Origin: Neostapfia colusana
Lineage: Eukaryota; Streptophyta; Magnoliopsida; Poales; Poaceae
DNA: 64,000 nucleotides
Assembly (NCBI GenBank): GCA_030760725.1
Contig: JASWHV010000004.1
Coordinates: 50,931,136-50,995,135 of the forward strand
Direction: 5' to 3'
In this document: piece by piece, positions 1 through 11,270 of the stretch
Numbering within the stretch: position 1 is the first letter of the stretch
Layout of the letters: every line of letters starts with the position of its first letter
Made by a program: the position numbers and the translations under genes
The notes under the pieces: model-generated
The model's database searches: none
Seen by the model: the letters and a program-made list of their open reading frames with translations, nothing else
What the model was told of the DNA's origin: nothing

Positions 1-345
1 TGCCTTCTTCCTTGGTGCGGCCTTCTTGGCGGGCACCTTCTTGATTGGGGCCTTTCATTTGCCCTGACCTGTCTCTCCTTCTATCATAGGTCCTTTGCCC
101 TTATCGGCCACTTGGGCCCTTTCATTCTCTCCAACTGTGGCTAGCCTCTTCCTTCGGCTAGTGTGCTCTTCTCCTACCTGAGCTTGTGCTGCATCTCTTT
201 CATGCTTCTTTTTGGTTCTAGCTGCACGGCGAGCTAGCTCTTGAGCAATTGTCGCATCCTCCTCTTCCCGGCGGCGATGAAGCTCTTGGCGAGCTGCCTC
301 TCGCTCTGGGTCGGAGAGAGGAGGAGAGTTATCACGCTGAGACAT
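1..345 (-). pseudogene. Charged basic open frame downstream of Copia pol (possible third ORF), stop-interrupted, runs off the window
   Basis: An ATG at 345 opens a 96-codon frame rich in Arg, Glu and Lys (begins MSQRDNSPPLSDPEREAARQ) that stops with TGA at 55-57. The same frame then continues to the window edge as a lysine/alanine/proline-rich stretch (KAPIKKVPAKKAAPRKKA). This suggests a longer protein interrupted by one stop. It lies on the same strand as Copia pol, about 960 bp beyond the pol stop. Some Sireviruses carry an extra env-like ORF in this position, so it may be one. It could also be an unrelated element or a host exon. I recognise no domain. The helical, charged composition suggests a nucleic-acid or coiled-coil protein, but that is only a guess. 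Confidence 0.35.
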
Positions 346-439
346 GATGAAAGAACAACTCAGAGAAGATAAGAGTTGAGAGCAGATGGTTATTGCAGAA
401 GTGCAGCAAATTCACTAAGTTAGGAGTTAACCCGAGGTT

Positions 440-1091
440 AGGCTGGACTTGTCAGGTCTCTGACCGGACTAGTCCGGTAAGGAACGGACTTGTCTGCCCT
501 CGGTCCGGACTAGTCCGGACCACCAAGTATTAAACCCTAACTAAGGTATTTTTCTACAAATCTCAGTAAGAAGTCGCAATAACGCAAGGAAAGAATCGCA
601 ATGTGTTTGTGAAGCACTATGTATTCTAAGTTATGGGGGACAACATAAAAATGAAGGATTCAAAGGGATTATGTTTTGCTCATAAACGTACCTTGAAGGT
701 TCAAATCGGAGCAAAACACTGGATTGGAGGGCGGAGAAGTCCGGGGATTGACTTCTCGAGGCTCCAAAGAGTTGAAGACTCGGATTGTTTGAAGATTTTG
801 GTGGCAATCCTCAGAAATCGCCAATGGGGGCGAGTTTGAGAGAAGGGCGCACATTGAGATGCGTTTGAATAGATTGATATGAGTCAGGCCCGATGCTTGG
901 GTAGTCCCCATGGTACGGACTAGTCCGGTGGGTATACCGGACAAGTCCGGTCGCCGGACCAGGTCCGGACTTATCTAGTAGTCCGGACAAGTATGGTGAC
1001 AGGCCGGACTAGTCCGATGTGGACTTGTCTGAGCCTGTCCAGACTTGTCTAGGTAGCCGGACTTGTACGGCCCCTAGGGCGGACTAGTCCG
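440..1091. repeat. Cluster of CCGGACTAGTCCGG palindromes and half-sites, Sirevirus-type
   Basis: Perfect palindromes are ACCGGACTAGTCCGGT at 463-478 and GGTCCGGACTAGTCCGGACC at 502-521. The core CGGACTAGTCCG recurs at 915-926, 1004-1015 and 1080-1091. Variants occur at 936-951 (ACCGGACAAGTCCGGT) and 954-968. Half-sites of the form CGGACTTGTC lie between them (485, 1057 and others). Dense palindromes with a CCGGAC arm are a known hallmark of Sirevirus LTRs, so this stretch probably includes LTR or adjacent non-coding sequence of element A. The 600-900 interval between the two groups holds no gene I can support. Confidence 0.7.
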
Positions 1092-1309
1092 GTCCTAGAA
1101 AGCAGATTTTCATATATACTGAGAGATTTGCAAGGAATGATCCATATGGACAAAGTTTTCACAAGTATTCTCAATGAATATGGCAGTAGAGCGCACAAAC
1201 AATAATACAATGACCATGATTCAAGGAGACAATAATTGAAAATAGTTTGATAGAAAATTGAGGGAGACAAGTTTTTGAAAACGTGCATAATTTTGAAGAG
1301 AATAAACAA

Positions 1310-1965
1310 CTAACAATCAGATGTGCAACATCTCAAGCCGCATTTCAAGAATCTAGGATATTTTAGCTCATTCCTCAGTTCGTAAAAGCGTTTTTCATCT
1401 AGTGGCTTGGTGAAGATATCGATAGTTGTTTTTCGGTTCTCACATGTTAAATAACAATGTCCCCCTTAATTGAGTGGTCTCTCAAGAAGTAGTGTCGGAT
1501 GTCAATGTGCTTTGTCCTAGAAAGTTCAACTGGGTTATGGGCAATATTTATGGCACTCTCATTGTCGCATAGGAGTGGAATATTGTTCATATTGAGGCCA
1601 TAGTCCCTTAGAGTTTGTCGCATCCAAATAAGTTGTACACAACAACTTTCGGCTGTGACATACTCCGCTTTGGCTGCGGATAGGGCAATAGAATTTTGTT
1701 TCTTGGATGACCATGATACTAGGGACCTACCCAAGAATTGACAAGTCCTGGAGGTACTTTTCCTATCCACTTTGCATCCGGCATAATCCGCACCTGAGTA
1801 TCCGATGAGATTGAACCTGGACAGTTTAGGATACCACAACCCAAGGTTAGGTGTATGAACTAAATAACACAAGATTCTCTTTATGGCTGTCAAGTGACAC
1901 TCCTTATGAGCAGCTTGAAACCTTGCACACATGCATAGATGCACAAAGGTAAAGAAGGGATCCAA
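1310..1965 (-). pseudogene. Copia RNase H and pol C-terminus (frameshifted)
   Basis: The minus-strand frame reads a typical Copia RNase H: YSGADYAGCKVDRKST, then ALSAAKAEYVTAESC, then LCDNESAINIAHNP and HFLRDH-like residues. The first frame ends at 1447. A shift of frame near 1450 continues with IDIFTKPLDEKRFYELRNEL, the usual Copia C-terminus, ending at a TAG at 1310-1312. RNase H degrades the RNA strand during reverse transcription inside the virus-like particle. The catalytic acidic positions look present (D in SGADYAG, E in KAEY, D in LCDNES). The frameshift makes it a pseudogene. Confidence 0.85.
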
Positions 1966-2960
1966 TCATGGAACGGTATACCTTTTGATCCACGCTAGGG
2001 CTGTCTTGGTTGAGGTCAAGATGTTCGTTTGTTGCCATTGGCGTCTTGATGGGATTGGCCTTCTCCAAATCAAACTTTTTAAGTATATCTTGAGTGTACT
2101 TGGTTTTACATATGAAGGTGCCTTCCATGAGTTGTTTCACTTGGAAACCTAGAAAAAACCTCAATTATCCCATCATCGACATCTGAAACCTCTCCATCAT
2201 GATTTTGCTAAACTCTTCACAAAAAGATAGGTTAGTAGAACCAAATATTATGTCGTCGACATAAATTTGGCATACAAATAAATAATCATCCAAGTTTTTA
2301 GTAAAGAGTGTATAGTTGGCCTTTCCTATCCTAAAAAACCATTGTCAACGAGGAAATCTCTAAGGCACTCATACCAAGCTCTAGGAGCTTGTTTAAGGCC
2401 GTAGAGAGCTTTATGGAGCTTGAAGACATGGTTAGGATACTTATCGTCCTCGAAGCCGGGCGGTTTCTCCACATACACCTCCTCCTTGATTGGACCATCG
2501 AGGAAGGCACTTTTCACATCCATTTGATATAACTTGAAATCGTTGTGAGTGGCATATGCCAATAATATGCGAATAGATTCAAGCCTAGCTACGGGAGCAA
2601 AAGTTTTGTCAAAATCCAAACCTTCGACTTATGAGTACCCCTTGGCCACAAGTCTAGCTTTGTTTCTTGTCACCACTCCATGCTCATCTTGCTTGTTGCG
2701 GAAGACCCACTTGGTGCCTACCATGTTGGCATTAGGTCTTTTCACAAGATCCCACACTTTATTTCTTTTGAAGTTGTTGAGCTCCTCTTGCATGGCCATC
2801 ACCCAATCTGGGTCTCGTAGGGCATCTTCAACCGTAAATGGTTCCAAAGAAGAAACAAAAGAGTAGTGAGCACAAAAAGTAGCCATACAAGAGCGAGTCA
2901 TACCCCCTTGGAGATGTCTCCAAGTATGTTGTCAACGGGATGGTCCCGTTGAACACATTG
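1904..2960 (-). pseudogene. Copia reverse transcriptase (stops and frame breaks)
   Basis: The domain starts near 2860 with DPDWVMAMQEELNNFKRNKV and GTKWVFRNKQDEHG, then shows KLYQMDVKSAFLDG and ALYGLKQAPRAWYE. The catalytic box YVDD is readable at 2252-2263. A stop separates KGYS from VEGLDFDKTFAPVARLES (TAA in place of a likely CAA). Another break follows NGFLG near 2326, and a TAA near 2170 precedes FFLGFQVKQ. The enzyme would copy the element RNA into DNA using initiator Met tRNA as primer. The family is clear and the copy is non-functional. Confidence 0.85.
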
Positions 2961-3097
2961 ATGAACTCTTGGGTGTGGTACACTTGGTCTTGAGTCAACT
3001 TCTTCATCTCCTTCTTTTTCTTCATTCCCCCTTGATCATTGTCACCATTTTGATCTTAAATTTCTTGATCATGGTGACCTTTATCTTGTTCTTGATC

Positions 3098-4120
3098 TTA
3101 GGGAACTTGAGCTTGATTTTGTGCTTGGGGCATATCATGTGATGAGGATGGGTCACTTGGGCTTTGTTGCTCTTGTGGTCGTATATCACCAAGTTTCATC
3201 CTTCTCAATTCCATACATGGTGCCTCTTCTTCATCTAGCACACATTGATCAACTTGATACACTTTGGAGCCATTAGTTTCATCAAACACCACGTCATGTG
3301 CCATTTCAACACAACCGAAGGTTTTGTTGAATACACGATAGGCGTAGGTATTTGAATCATAGCCAAGCAAGAAACCTTCATCGAATTTTGAAGCAAACTT
3401 CAAAATTTGAGGCTTCTTGTTATGAATGTAACACTTGCTACCAAAGACTCTAAAGTAGGAGATATTGGGTTTCTTACCCATTAGAAATTCGTATGGAGTT
3501 TTCTTCAATAGGCGATGGAGGTAGAGACGGTTTGTGGCATAGCAAGCGGTGTTGACCGCTTCCGCCGAAAACTGATCGGGTGTCTTTTATTCACCAAGCA
3601 TGGTTCTTGACATCTCTATTAGAGTCCGGGTCCTCCTTTCGGCCATCCCATTTTGTTCGGATGAGTAGGGTGTCGAAAACTCATGCTTGATACCCTCCTC
3701 GTCGAAGTACTCTTCTACTTGGGTGTTCTTTAACTCGGTGCCGCTGTCGCTTCTTATCTTCTTGATTCTCAAGGAGAACTCATTTGGAGCTATCCTCAAG
3801 GAACTCTTGAGGACACCTTGAGTTTCACCTTTGTCATGCCACAAAACACCCAAGTGAAGCGGGAAAAGTCATCAACAATAACTAAATCATATTTGTTACT
3901 TCCAGTGCTTATGTAAGCAACGGGACCGAAAAGGTCCATGTGCAACATCTCCAATGGTCTCATTGTCTTCATCACATTCTTGGCGGGATGAGCTGTTCTG
4001 ACTTGTTTCTCGGATTGACACGCGCTACAAGACCTATCTTTCCCCAAAACAATATTTTTAAGACCTCAGACGTGATTTCCTTTTAGAAGTTTTTGAAGAT
4101 TCCTCATACCATCTACGGTG
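3098..4120 (-). pseudogene. Copia integrase with downstream linker (frameshifted)
   Basis: The zinc-binding N-terminus overlaps the end of the upstream frame (LWHRRW, then DRSCSACQSEKQVRTAHPAK). The catalytic core is readable with its three acidic residues: D in LHMDLFGPVA, D in KKIRSDSGTEL and E in AERRTRTLIEMSRTML. The C-terminal part (3098-3508) contains GKKPNISYFRVFGSKCYI and GFLLGYDSNTYAYRVFNKTF, a signature shared with Opie/Ji-like elements. Frame shifts lie near 3850 and 3540. Integrase would insert the cDNA copy into host DNA. A shorter, less certain Pro/Gln-rich linker follows towards reverse transcriptase. Confidence 0.85.
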
Positions 4121-4560
4121 CCACAACCATCCCATGTTGGTCTTTCCCATCAAGCATGTATCAAGTTGAGTTTTATCCGCGGTGAAGTCCACGAGATAAA
4201 GCTTTCCCTTGAGCAAACCCTTGAAGGCAATTGAGTTATCAATTCTTCTAGTGACAATCACACCTTCGTTAGTGAATAAGCAATTATAACCTTTTGCACA
4301 TAATTGAGATATGGATAAAATAATATAGTCTAGTGATTCAACATGCATGACATGTGAAATAGTGTGTTGTGGAGAAATAGAGATTTTACCCATACCTAGT
4401 ACCTTCCCTTGGCTATTGTCGCCAAAGTAGATACCTTGATTTGGATCATTGTTTTCTTCATACTGCACAAACATTCTTCTCGCTCCGGTCATATGGTTGG
4501 TGCATCCACTATATAGCACCCATTTTCTACCACCGGAAGAGTAAGCCTACAAAACAAAGT
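4058..4560 (-). pseudogene. Copia protease end and GAG-pre-integrase segment with catalytic Asp replaced
   Basis: The frame reads GGRKWVLYSGCTNHMTG, where Copia proteases normally have a DSG triad. Here the Asp codon is TAT (Tyr), so this protease would be inactive. The GAG-pre-integrase region follows (ISQLCAKGYNCLFTNEGV, then LKGKLYLVDFTADKTQL) and reaches LWHRRW before a frame break. Upstream (higher coordinates) only a few codons remain before element C begins at 4578, so gag and most of the protease are not seen. Confidence 0.8.
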
Positions 4561-4577
4561 TAGGCTTTAGTTTTAGG

Positions 4578-6094
4578 TGTAACAGCCCTAACTTTTTTAA
4601 AGTTGTATTTAACTTTATGAAGAAAAGTTGAGGAGAAGAAAGACTAAGTATGTGTCACATGAAATGAAGAACACACAAGGCATGTGAGGGAGTTAAAAAA
4701 TTTGTTTAACTCATTCTTAACGCATGTTAACATGAGGGTGAACTTCACTCCCTAAATTAAACTCGTGCACATCCATTATGAGTAGAGTGGGGGGAAATTC
4801 AAACATAATTTGAGTTCTTTTAAAAGGATTCAAGTTCATATTTCACACATGCATCCAAGTGATGCAACCAATGAATTTCACATGTATCAAAGAGCTTCTA
4901 CTCCAAATTTAGATATTTCTGGAGCTCATATACTATTTATTCGAAGGGATAATTGAGAGCACCTTTAAATTCAAATTTGAATTTGAATCTGAAGCAAACT
5001 TGCTCAATTTCAAAATCTGAATTCAGAATTGAGTTCTCCATATATGTTTAGCCTATCCTCCAAGTTTGGACAAATTTGGATAACAATGGTGTGGGAATCT
5101 CAAAGCACACAGAGAGAAATAAAATGAGGGGGTGGACCCTATCTGTCAGCCACACCACACGGCAAACCGACTCTGTTTCCTGCCTCGCTCGGGCGCTCGA
5201 CAGCACGCCGGCAGAACCCACTCCCAATGGACTCCCGGCGCCAGCTCCTGCTCGCCCGGTCGATTGCCTCGGTTCCTATGCTCCACGCACGAGCGCAACC
5301 GAAGTTTGCTTCCTCTCTCTCACTCACACGGTCACTCGCTCTGTTTTCACCCGAGAAGAACACCCGGTGCCGCTCTCTGTTCTTCCTGATCACACCCAGC
5401 CACCCTAGCTCAGATGATCAAGCTCCACACAGAAAAAGGAAGAGCACACTCATGCTCTAGCCATCTAACCTCTTCACTCCATGATTCTCCAATCAGTTGA
5501 GCTCAGAAATTCGGAGTTTGCAGCCACGCCCGAGTGAATGCCGAAGAAAACGAGTTTCGGCTCTCGTGGGCAGCCCGAACCAAGAGGGATCACGCTCGAA
5601 CAAGACACTCCCTTGGTGCACCGGCGACTCGAGCTGCTCCTCCCCAAAGCTCATCCCTAGTCGTGGATCGTAGCACAGGAATTTGAAAATTTCCTCCCGG
5701 GCGGCGCAACACGACCCCGAGGTATGAATTCAGTAAATTCGCATTCAATTATTGTTGTTAGTGCTTCAAACTTCGCACATGAGTTCCTCACTAGCTAGCG
5801 CACATCCTCCTTCAAAACTAGGCCGAGAAATTGGGTGTAGGTAGAGAAATTCCGAGTTCTCCCCGAGCGATAACCGTCAGACCCCATCGGCCGCACGATG
5901 CCGACATAGTTGGCATCCAGTTCTAGTTTTCCCACGCTCCCCTGGTGCTTTAGAGATAAAAATCTGATAGTTTGAGGTAGAAACATGGTTTTCCGAGTTC
6001 GCCGGAATCCTAGAGGCCACTGTCGCCGTTGCGCGAGCATTTCCGGCCATTGCCTGTGGTCGGTGACCCTCCAATCATGTTCAGTGGTCTGAAT
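4578..6094 (+). repeat. Element C LTR, left portion
   Basis: It begins with TGTAACAGCCCTAAC and is AT-rich to about 5100, then GC-richer to 6094, where element B is inserted. B's 5-bp flanks are TGAAT (6090-6094) on the left and CGAAT (20055-20059) on the right, a target duplication with one mismatch. Short open frames in the 5076-6169 interval have no recognisable product and overlap on both strands, so I treat them as chance. Confidence 0.8.
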
Positions 6095-9000
6095 TGTGGC
6101 GGGCCGGAATCCGCTCATCCAGGATCGCAGAGGGTGGTGCCACGCGATGCGACACCCGACAGCACACATCTAAGGATACATTGTATTACATAGGAAAAAC
6201 CAACTGAAACTGTACAAACTGGTACAATACTCAGCTACAAACTAGTGTCTTTATTACACAGCGGAAAGTCTAATTTGTACAACTCACGCCCGCCTATCTA
6301 GCAAAAGTCGGTTGCCCCTCCCTAGGGCAACCCACACTAGCTGCACTCCTCAGCTCAGCGCGGCGTGTACGGCTCCCACTCAGCCGTGGTCCCCGACGGA
6401 GGGTAACCCTCGCCAGTGGACTTGTAACCCGAGTCCGTGGGTGGCTCCTCACCTGAAAAACACTTAAGCAGCAACCATGAGCATGATGGCTCAACAAGAC
6501 TTAACCGACTCAGCTAGGCATGAAACTCTACTGTTAGGGTACAATGAACATGGGATGGTAAAGTTTCAGCAAACGGACACGCCTATAGTTGATCCATAGT
6601 TCATCTTTTAGCCACAAGTTAACAGTTTATGAATCTGAAATTTAGTAAGCAATATTTGGTGGCACACATGTATCAATACAATTATATCATATAGAAGAAT
6701 TTAATCATAACATTCCATAAATTATCTACGTTACGACACAGTGAACAAGCGGTACTCGTCACTGCGAGAGACGGTGAATCGACTCGATATACACCTGCAG
6801 GGATACCCAAAGAGCACGTCACGTACGTCCACCCATGGAGCTGCACAGCACGCTCACTCGATGTCGTACGGGACAACCTTTCACCCAACAGCCCAAACGT
6901 CGAACCGGTTGCACCGAAACAGACAGGAAGTTCCCTACACGGAGCATCTCTCTATGCCCGTTAGCAGATTTCCACCTTGCTGCCCTCAACCTACACTATA
7001 AATTGGTGTGCTATGCCTCGACGCCCGGAGGTTTAGGTTACATCGCTTTATCGGGGCCCATATATCCGATATGTCTTCGGTACGTTCAATACTTGCTCAG
7101 CAGGGCCGCACACGGATCGGTCCTCAATCGACACGGACAGGGCTGCACACACAAGACTTCCTCTTGCTGCGCCCTAGCCCTGCCTAGTCTCATTTTCATT
7201 ACTAAAGTGATCTCACATCACTCAACTAAACCCGTGTGTCCCTAGCCTAAACTCGCGAGTAGATTCCAACTACTCGACTTGTACCGAAGTCCTATGAATC
7301 ATTAAGCATAGCCTGTCTACTCGAGGTCTTAGACACTACCCTCACTCTTATAGGAATCTTTTGGTTATGCAAGTGGGGTTCCATCCATCCTATACCTAAT
7401 GCACATTCATACTTCATACGAAACATGTAAACAAAGCAAAACTTATAAAAGGGTTAATGCAAACTAGGGCTTGCCTTGTTGCTTCTGGGCAGTGGTTAGG
7501 TCTTCTTCCGGAAGAAGGAAGTCGAGCACTTCCGGAGTCTCCTCGCCTTCAGCGACTACACGTTAACCATATGCTATATGTCAATTTAAATGCAATGTGT
7601 AAACTTGAATAAGTAATTACTATAACTCTAGCTAACCCTCCCCTTTGGTTCTGAAATTTTTATGGTGGATTGGTAGGGTCCTAACCAGAGTCTTGACCAA
7701 GTTTCATTTGAAACAAGTTTATTTGAGCTTTGTACAAATAAAAGCCTATTTGGTCAATATTAGAGTCTCTAAGTAATTCCAGGGTTTTTCATGGCTCCAA
7801 CCATTACTTTCCGGAAACTAGAGTTTAAGATGGTTCTAATGGAATTGGTTTCATGTCATTTGCAGAATCCTAGAGGAAGTTGTGCCCTAAACAAGATTTG
7901 AGAAAATCTGAAAAATGTTTCTGCACATTTTTCTATTTTCTCAGGGCAGTTCACTTAATCACCCCATTAGGGGGACTAAATGAACTTGGATGAGTCTGAA
8001 AATGTTACTGAGACTCCAGTATTTTCCAATGAACCTCTCAGCCAAATTTCAGCATTTTTCATAAAGTAACTCTCCAGATAAAATTCCTAAAAGTTTGAAC
8101 TTTAGGGATTTAATTCTGTAAAACTATTAACTTTCATGAGCTGAAATTTGTATTGCTGGAATGTACTCAAAATTCTGAGTTCAGCAAATTTTGGTTCACT
8201 GAATTTGGAGCTTCCTACCAAAAGTTATGTGCATTTGAAATTTGTACTGAAACTGGAAATTCCCAAAATGTTTAAACTCTGCGGGTGGGGCCCTCTTTTT
8301 ACAACGGCCCACTGAGAATGCGGCCACACCGTGGCCCACAGGGTTTTACCCGCGCTGCCGCAGCGAATCCTGGCCGCAAATGGATCCCCGTGCGAGAACA
8401 GAGGCTGACCGGTGGACCCGCCCCCCCTTTGTCTACCTCGCGCCATCCGGCGACTCCCGCGGCGGCGCTTCGCCGGAGCTCTCGCCGCCGGGCGTTCCGC
8501 CGCCCGACCTTGGACGAAACTTGCCGCCTGTGCCTAACTTGGCTCGGAGAACACGTTGGTGCCCTCACCGAAGCTTGGCGATGGCCGGAACCATGCCCGC
8601 GACGGTGACAGTGGCTCTCTCTACTCCGGCGATGTCGCCCGGGCTACTCAGGGCCTTATTCTTCAAACGGTTTCCTCCTACAGCTCTGCCGTGGCATGCT
8701 GAGCATGAATATGAGCTCGGCTGGCCTTGGAAACGGCCGGAGCTACGTGCTCACCATCGACCTAGGCCTGATATCAGCTGTGATCGGAAAACTTCGAAGA
8801 ACCGTAACCCTATCCCATGGTTTTCGCTGGTTTTTGATCCTAGGTGGTCTTGGACAAGTGCAGAACGTATGTGTAGCTCGGATAAAACCGGTGCTGAGCC
8901 AACACCCGTGAATTTTAGGATTTGGGGTTGCTCGGTTTTAAGAACACCGAAACATCCCTGGGGAAATTCTGCTCAGCCTGGGCACCGTGAAAACGACCGA

Positions 9001-9770
9001 GTGGGCGTCACGCTGGCGCGGTGACTCGGGGTTTTCATTGTGCAGTGGCCTCTTCCACTCGGGTGCGGGAGCAGGAGGTGTCACATGCTGATCACCAGCT
9101 GCCGAATGACTTGCCCGAGCTGCCTTCGGTCTGAAGCCTGCTGACCAGTGGGCCCTCTTCTCTCCCCTAATGTACTCTTCATTTTTCATCTCTGTTTTTG
9201 CTGAAAATATCCCCAGCTACTCACAATTGAATGTGAGACTTAATCACCAAGTCATAGTCTGAATTTGGTTTCCCAAATTTGAACTTTGTTTGGCTAAACT
9301 TGCTTCATGTTTAAACTGAAATTCAAATTCAGTTTTGAATTATTGCAAATTTGGCTCCCGACAAGATGAATTCCAATGGGGATGAAAATTGGTGGACTAA
9401 CTTAGAAAACTGTGCTGAGTTTGAATATGGAGCTAACTTTTGAATTCCAGTGATGAAAGTTGCTGCAATTTGAATTTACATTCAAATTGGCCTCTTTTTC
9501 AAATGCCTCCAAAAGTGCCTCAAAAGTGTTGGATTTGCATGAAATTTGGGCTGAGCCTCCCCAAGAATACATAAGGTCTAGGGGTGAGCTCAACCTCTCA
9601 TGTTCATGTGTAGAAATCCTACTTTGTAAAAGTTAGGGCTTTCCCCTCTAATCACCCTTTTGATGGAGGTTACCTGCTCTTCACAAATCTTCACAAGATA
9701 CCCACAACAAAAGCTGTGGTGTTGTGACGTGATGAAAATTTTTTGCAAGTCCCTTTTCTTGGGCTTTTAT
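6095..9770 (-). repeat. Element B 3' LTR
   Basis: Direct repeat of 16358-20054. It keeps about 159 bp (7836-8000) that the other copy lost, and lacks about 178 bp that the other copy retains (19077-19254), the gap falling near 8970. It contains the shared block TACGACACAGTGAACAAGCG (near 6732) and the terminal stem-loop (6132-6157). Many short open frames inside are mirrored in the other LTR and reflect LTR identity, not genes. A TATA-like stretch (GGATATATGG on the minus strand, near 7059-7068) is a weak promoter candidate. Confidence 0.9.
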
Positions 9771-9797
9771 ATCCCTCCCCTCTTAAAAGAATCTCGT
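9771..9797 (-). other. Element B polypurine tract
   Basis: On the minus strand the sequence AATCTCGGGACGAGATTC is followed by TTTTAAGAGGGGAGGGAT and then the LTR start. A purine run next to the 3' LTR is the plus-strand DNA priming site. The same arrangement recurs in D, E and G. Confidence 0.85.
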
Positions 9798-9839
9798 CCC
9801 GAGATTACAAAAGAAGAGACAGCGATGTAAGAGGAACTC

Positions 9840-11270
9840 ACCCGTGCTGAGACGCCATGAACTCCGGATAATTTGAGCGAAGGAATTCCTCACTCTCCCA
9901 CGTCGCTTCTTTGGCGGTGTGGTTGCTCTAGAGTATCTTGTAGAACCACAACGTTTGGCTACGTGTGGTCCGGGCTTTCTCATCAATAATCGCCACCGGA
10001 TATTCATCATACGTCAAATATGGTTACAACTTGCCGATGTCTTCGGTAGGAACAGCAGCTGTATGCTTCAGACATTTTCGCAGTTGTGAAACATGGAAAA
10101 CGTCATGGACACCAGCAAGAGATGCTGGTAGCTCCAGTCTATACGCCTCTGGTCCAAACTTCTCGGTGATGGCATAGGGTCCAATGAAATGGCGAGCGAG
10201 TTTCCCCTTCACACCGAACCAGTGCACGCCCTTCATCGGAGACACACGGAGGTACACGTGCTCTCCGACGTCAAAGTGCAGTGGTCTACACCTCTTATCA
10301 GCGTAGCTTTTCTGCCAGGATTGAGCGGCCTTCAAGTTGGCTCGAATCGTCCGAACACGCTCTTCGGCGTCGTTCACCACATCAACCCTGAATGTGACCC
10401 TTTCACCGGACTCACACCAGTTTAACGGGGCGCGGCACTTGTGACCGTAGAGAGCTTCATAGGGTGCCATCTTGATACTTGCCTGATAGCCATTGTTGTA
10501 CGAGAATTCTGCCAACGGTAGGTGATCATCCCAGTTCCTACCGTGGTGGATAGCACATGCTCTCAACATGTCTTCTAGTACTTGATTCACCCTCTCTGTT
10601 TGGGCCATCGGTCTGAGGGTGATAGGCTGAACTCCTAATCAGCTTGGCACCCAGTGCAGCGTGCAACTGCTCCCAAAAGCGAGACACGAATAATGCACCT
10701 CAATCTGAGACTATGGTCTTGGGTACCCCATATAAACATAGAATCTTTGCTATGTACAGCTCCGCATATTTGCCGGCATTGTAACGTGTATGCACTGGAA
10801 TGAAGTGAGCCGTCTTGGTTAACCGGTCAACGATTACCCAAATGGAATCATGTTTGTTGGATGTCAGGGGCAGTCCCACAATGAAGTCCATGATCACATC
10901 TTCCCATTTCCATGCCGGGATTTTCACGGGTTGCAGCAGCCCTGATTTTCTCATATGATCAGCTTTCACTCGTCTACACGTATCACACTCGGATACGTAC
11001 TTAGCTACTTCCCGCTTCATCCGTGTCCACCAAAATTTCCTTTTTAAATCTTGGTACATTTTGTTGCTTCCTGGATGAATGGAGTATTTAAACAAGTGAG
11101 CTTTATCAAGGATCTTTTTCCTCAGCTCCATATCCCGGGGTACGACTATGCGGTCATTGAACCACAGCGTCCCCTCATCATCCTTTCGGAAACATTTGAT
11201 CTCCCCATTGTCTATCCGTCTCCAGAGATGTGCCATGCCCCTTATCAATCTTCTGAGCTGCAATGATGTC
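9840..11270 (-). pseudogene. Gypsy integrase with chromodomain-like C-terminus (element B)
   Basis: Reading on the minus strand, an H2C2 zinc finger (HLFKYSIHPGSNKMYQDLKR, then CDTCRRVKADH) leads into the core (MDFIVGLPLTSNKHDSIWV; VSD followed by a stop in place of a likely CGA). A one-base shift near QTDG moves to the frame that reads ERVNQVLEDMLRACAIHHGR, then SPMKGVHWFGVKGKLARHF and VFHVSQLRKCLKHT. After a stop at 10024 the frame continues with a chromodomain-like end (LTYDEYPVAIIDEKARTTRS; ATWESEEFLRSNYPEF). Such tails direct chromovirus insertion to heterochromatin. Three stops are those expected from C-to-T change. Confidence 0.88.

Larger units (their letters stand above)
1..4577 (-). 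mobile_element. Element A: degenerate Copia retrotransposon, Sirevirus (Opie/Ji-like) type, 5' part missing
   Basis: On the minus strand the order is protease, integrase, reverse transcriptase, RNase H, which is the Copia order. The integrase tail (GFLLGYDSNTYAYRVFNKTF) resembles Opie/Ji Sireviruses, and the region after pol holds CCGGACTAGTCCGG palindromes like those described for Sirevirus LTRs. No gag is visible: at 4578 the reading is cut by the LTR start of element C (TGTAACAGCCC). The reading frame is broken by several stops and frameshifts. Neither LTR boundary nor a primer binding site could be placed, so the left limit is simply the window edge. The class is secure; the exact lineage is inference. 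Confidence 0.8.

Noticed and set aside
1447..1475. Purine run AATTAAGGGGGACATTG after Copia RNase H as the polypurine tract
   Set aside because: The Copia coding sequence continues past it in another frame (IFTKPLDEKRF) to 1310, so it is coding, not the priming site.
5076..5460. Overlapping open frames in the C LTR
   Set aside because: Three frames overlap on both strands with no recognised motif. They are chance open frames in GC-richer LTR.
8285..9024. Long open frames (107 and 214 codons) in the B LTR, repeated near 18391-19004
   Set aside because: Present in both LTRs with overlapping frames on both strands and no family signature; GC-rich LTR sequence explains them.
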